Assembly (NCBI RefSeq): GCF_001613795.1 | Contig: NZ_LPVZ01000020.1 | Coordinates: forward strand, 1,364,001 to 1,428,000 | Length of the DNA stretch: 64,000 nt | Source of the DNA: Thalassospira sp. MCCC 1A01148 | Lineage (GTDB): Bacteria > Pseudomonadota > Alphaproteobacteria > Rhodospirillales > Thalassospiraceae | Reading direction: 5' to 3' | In this document: positions 61,504 through 64,000 of the stretch, piece by piece | Numbering within the stretch: position 1 is the stretch's first letter | Layout of the letters: each line of letters opens with the position of its first letter | Notes under the pieces: model-generated | What the model was told of the DNA's origin: nothing | Seen by the model: the letters and a program-made list of their open reading frames with translations, nothing else | Databases searched by the model: none | Program-made: the position numbers and the translations under genes

Positions 61504-63027
61504 ATGAGTGCGCAATCCGTTCCCGCCCTGATGTTGCAAGGTACCGGTTCCGATGTCGGGAAATCCTTGCTGGTGGCCGGATTGTGCAGGGCCTATGCGC
61601 GTCGGGGCCTTCGGGTGCGCCCGTTCAAACCGCAAAACATGTCCAATAACGCTGCTGTCACCGATGACGGTGGCGAGATCGGCCGTGCGCAGGCTCTTCA
61701 GGCACGTGCGGCGGGTGTTGCGACATCCATCCATATGAACCCTGTCCTGCTGAAGCCGCAAAGTGATATCGGCGCGCAGGTGGTCGTGCAGGGCAAGGTC
61801 ATGACCAGTGCCAAGGCGCGCGATTATTATCGTCTCAAACGCGATCTTTTGCCCAAGGTGGTGGAAAGCTTCGAGGTCATGGCAAGTGACGCCGACCTTG
61901 TCCTGATCGAAGGTGCAGGGTCCCCGGCCGAGGTAAACTTGCGCGCATCTGACATTGCCAATATGGGCTTTGCCGAGGCCATTGGTGTGCCTGTCATTCT
62001 GGTCGGTGATATTGATCGTGGCGGGGTGATTGCCTCTATTGTCGGCACGCATGCATTGCTGTCCGATGAGGATCGCCGATGGCTTAAGGGCTATGTGATC
62101 AACAAGTTTCGTGGCGATGTGTCGCTGTTTGAACCGGCCACCGGCATCATTGCCGAAAGATGCGGCCTAAAAAGTTACGGTATCGCAACGTACTGGCCCA
62201 ATGCCCATAAACTTCCTGCCGAAGATGGCGTAGCGCTGGAAAAAGCCGGGAAATATCACCGCAAGGCCGGGGATGCGACGAACGCAATTCTGCGCATCGC
62301 GGTGCCGCATCTGCCCCGTATTGCCAATTTTGATGATCTTGATCCGCTCGCGGCCGAGGATGATGTGGAATTGCTGGTGATAAAGCCGGGGCAAGTGATC
62401 CCGGGGGATTGTGATCTGGTGTTGTTGCCGGGCTCAAAATCGACCATGGCCGACCTTCGGTTCCTGAAAGACCAGGGCTGGGATATCGATATTCAGGCCT
62501 ATTACCGCCGTGGCGGTCATGTGGTCGGCATTTGCGGCGGCTATCAGATGCTGGGCCGTATGGTTCATGACCCAAACGGGGTGGAAGGCGCACTGGGCAG
62601 TGAGGCCGGGCTGGGTCTTCTGGATGTTGAAACCGTCATGGCCGGTGACAAGACGCTTCGCAAAACAACCGGTCTGACGGTTGGTGATAACGCTGCTTTT
62701 GCCTCTGGAATTGCTGTTGATGGCTACGAAATCCATATGGGCCGAACCGATGGTCCGGATCGGGAACGCAGTTGGCTTGATCTGAATGGCACGTCTGATG
62801 GGGCGATTAGTGCGGATGGCCATGTTTTGGGGTGCTATTTGCACGGGCTGTTTGGCAGCGATCCTTTCCGCGATGCCTTTTTGGCAACCCTTCGTTCCGA
62901 AGAAGCGCGCCAAAGTACCCGTTTCGACGCCGGTATTGATGCCGCCCTTGATGAATTGGCCGATCATCTTGAAGCCTGCCTTGATCTTGATGGCATGCTG
63001 GAACTGGCCAAAAGCCGCGCGCCATGA
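61504..63027 (+). CDS. cobQ: Cobyric acid synthase
   Basis: 507 aa. CobQ amidates adenosylcobyrinic acid a,c-diamide at four positions using glutamine and ATP. The N-terminal P-loop-like domain has LMLQGTGSDVGKSLLVAGLC and VLIEGAGSPAEVNLRASDIA. The C-terminal glutamine amidotransferase has VVGICGGYQMLGRMVHDP (catalytic Cys about 340) and LGCYLHGLFGSDPFRD (His about 442). This is the last cobalamin gene in the window. Confidence 0.97.
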   Translation: MSAQSVPALMLQGTGSDVGKSLLVAGLCRAYARRGLRVRPFKPQNMSNNAAVTDDGGEIGRAQALQARAAGVATSIHMNPVLLKPQSDIGAQVVVQGKVMTSAKARDYYRLKRDLLPKVVESFEVMASDADLVLIEGAGSPAEVNLRASDIANMGFAEAIGVPVILVGDIDRGGVIASIVGTHALLSDEDRRWLKGYVINKFRGDVSLFEPATGIIAERCGLKSYGIATYWPNAHKLPAEDGVALEKAGKYHRKAGDATNAILRIAVPHLPRIANFDDLDPLAAEDDVELLVIKPGQVIPGDCDLVLLPGSKSTMADLRFLKDQGWDIDIQAYYRRGGHVVGICGGYQMLGRMVHDPNGVEGALGSEAGLGLLDVETVMAGDKTLRKTTGLTVGDNAAFASGIAVDGYEIHMGRTDGPDRERSWLDLNGTSDGAISADGHVLGCYLHGLFGSDPFRDAFLATLRSEEARQSTRFDAGIDAALDELADHLEACLDLDGMLELAKSRAP

Positions 63028-63233
63028 CCCGGGTGGCGGTTTTCTGTGTTATCGCCGCGAAAATCGCATCTCAGAGCCGTTCTAGGACTTTACTTCAACC
63101 GCGTTGCATGGTTTGAGATATCTTGCAGTTCCGGGTTGGAAACGAACCGGATTGCTTGCGGTTTTTAGAATGTTTGCGGCCGCGTGACGGGTCTTTGCAA
63201 AACGTTCATTCTTGGTCGGGTATCTTCACGCTT

Positions 63234-63908
63234 ATGCGTCAGTTATATCATTTTTGGCTTTCACCCTTTTCGCGCAAAGTGCGCCTGGTTCTGGCCGAGA
63301 AAAAGCTGGATTTTGAACTCACAGCTGAACCGGTCTGGGAACGGCGTGATGACTTTTTGCTGCTTAATCCCGCCGGTGAAGTGCCTGTCCTCATCGAAGA
63401 AGACGGATCGGTTTTGTGTGATTCCGTCGTCATTTGCGAGTATCTCGACGAGGTCTATGAGGACGAGCCAAAACTGTTCGGATCCAACCCCAAGGAAAGA
63501 GCGGAAATCCGCCGCCTTGTCGCGTGGTTTGATGGCAAGTTCAATCGCGAGGCCACCGAACATCTGCTGGGCGAGAAGCTTCTGAAACGTTTCTTCTCGA
63601 CCGGCACACCCGATACCAAGGTCCTGCGTGCCGGGCGGACCAACGCGGCCTATCACATGGACTATATCGGATGGCTGTTTGAACGCCGTAACTGGCTGGC
63701 AGGGGATCATCTGACCATGGCCGATCTGGCGGCCGCCGCACAGGTTTCCGTGATCGACTATATGGGCGATATCAACTGGTCAAAACATCCGCGTGCCAAG
63801 GACTGGTACATGCGGATCAAAAGCCGCCCTGCCATGCGCGATATTCTGGCAGACCGGCAGGCAAGTTTCCCGGCATCCAGCCATTATGCGGAACTGGATT
63901 TTGAATGA
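63234..63908 (+). CDS. Glutathione S-transferase-family protein, FzlA-like
   Basis: 224 aa from ATG 63234 (MRQLYHFWLSPFSRKVRLVL); the frame opens 111 bases earlier without family similarity. The thioredoxin-like N-domain (about 1-80) and helical C-domain (about 90-215) fit the GST family. LSPFSRKVRLVLAEKKLDFE and EVYEDEPKLFGSN resemble the FtsZ-binding FzlA proteins of alphaproteobacteria. It may therefore support cell division rather than glutathione chemistry. Distinction needs alignment; the overlap of its stop with the next ATG suggests coupling. Confidence 0.8.
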   Translation: MRQLYHFWLSPFSRKVRLVLAEKKLDFELTAEPVWERRDDFLLLNPAGEVPVLIEEDGSVLCDSVVICEYLDEVYEDEPKLFGSNPKERAEIRRLVAWFDGKFNREATEHLLGEKLLKRFFSTGTPDTKVLRAGRTNAAYHMDYIGWLFERRNWLAGDHLTMADLAAAAQVSVIDYMGDINWSKHPRAKDWYMRIKSRPAMRDILADRQASFPASSHYAELDFE

Positions 63909-64000
63909 AGAATTCATCCATATCTGATGAATTCTATCCCGAAGGCGGGTTAAATACCGCCAGTTACGATCTTCGCGCTGATCTTGATCGCAAGATTTTT
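63905..64000 (+). CDS. Possible start of a further gene (edge)
   Basis: ATG 63905 overlaps the GST stop (ATGA) and the frame stays open to the edge (MKNSSISDEFYPEGG, then LNTASYDLRADLDRKIF). A perfect inverted repeat (AGAATTCATC, GATGAATTCT; 63909-63935) covers its first codons, which is odd for a coding region. I do not recognise the protein. Too short to call confidently. Confidence 0.35.
   Translation, partial: MKNSSISDEFYPEGGLNTASYDLRADLDRKIF

Overview
The window looks like a chromosomal segment of a free-living alphaproteobacterium. Supporting markers are an Irr-type Fur-family regulator, the lnt-XRE-metK-trmB order, a SAM-II riboswitch, a YlxR/L7Ae-like gene between nusA and infB, a late-insertion CobN cobaltochelatase and a FzlA-like GST. 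Gene content fits Rhodospirillales, possibly Thalassospira; this is recall, not a database match. Coding density is high, and I saw no phage, insertion sequence, CRISPR array, rRNA or tRNA.

Layout. 1-3171: the end of lnt, an XRE regulator, metK behind a SAM-II riboswitch, and trmB. 3569-13141: the translation and RNA-maturation operon rimP-nusA-ylxR-infB-rbfA-truB-rpsO, then pnp. It starts from a recognisable promoter followed by an attenuator-like hairpin. 13240-16297: an NPD-like flavoprotein, irr (with an FNR-type site upstream), rubrerythrin and a YciI-like protein. 16342-18507: B12-dependent ethanolamine ammonia-lyase (eutBC, minus). 18676-22658: an iron-complex ABC transporter (minus), divergent from a methyltransferase across two Fur-like boxes. 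22662-28450: OsmC, a GntR regulator, an acyltransferase/hydrolase fusion, an MFS transporter and a CHAP lipoprotein. 28476-32240: a candidate 6S-like RNA on the minus strand, a second GntR regulator with three copies of one palindromic motif around it, and a P3A proton ATPase. 32307-36259: the Anbu / transglutaminase / alpha-E / ATP-grasp operon (minus).

From 36435 to 63027 the window is dominated by cobalamin biosynthesis in several blocks. The corrin-ring operon is minus (cbiX-cobH-cobL-cobI-cbiG/cobJ-cobM), with cbiB divergent. cobT, cobS and cobC handle nucleotide-loop assembly. A cobalamin riboswitch precedes cobU-cobW-cobN, and cobO and cobQ follow. Between the blocks lie heptose and UDP-xylose genes (hldE, gmhA, uxs), a degenerate GGDEF/EAL-like protein, two unrecognised proteins, a GH114-like protein and a frameshifted nucleotidyltransferase-like gene. 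cobA, cobG/cobZ, cobF, cobK, cobB and the small cobaltochelatase subunits are not here.

The best new leads are the 6S-like RNA next to repeated GntR-type palindromes, the metK SAM-II element, the rimP attenuator, the operator-like repeats before pnp and inside the 23.7 kb gntR start, the acyltransferase-hydrolase fusion, and the single-base frameshift at about 44484.
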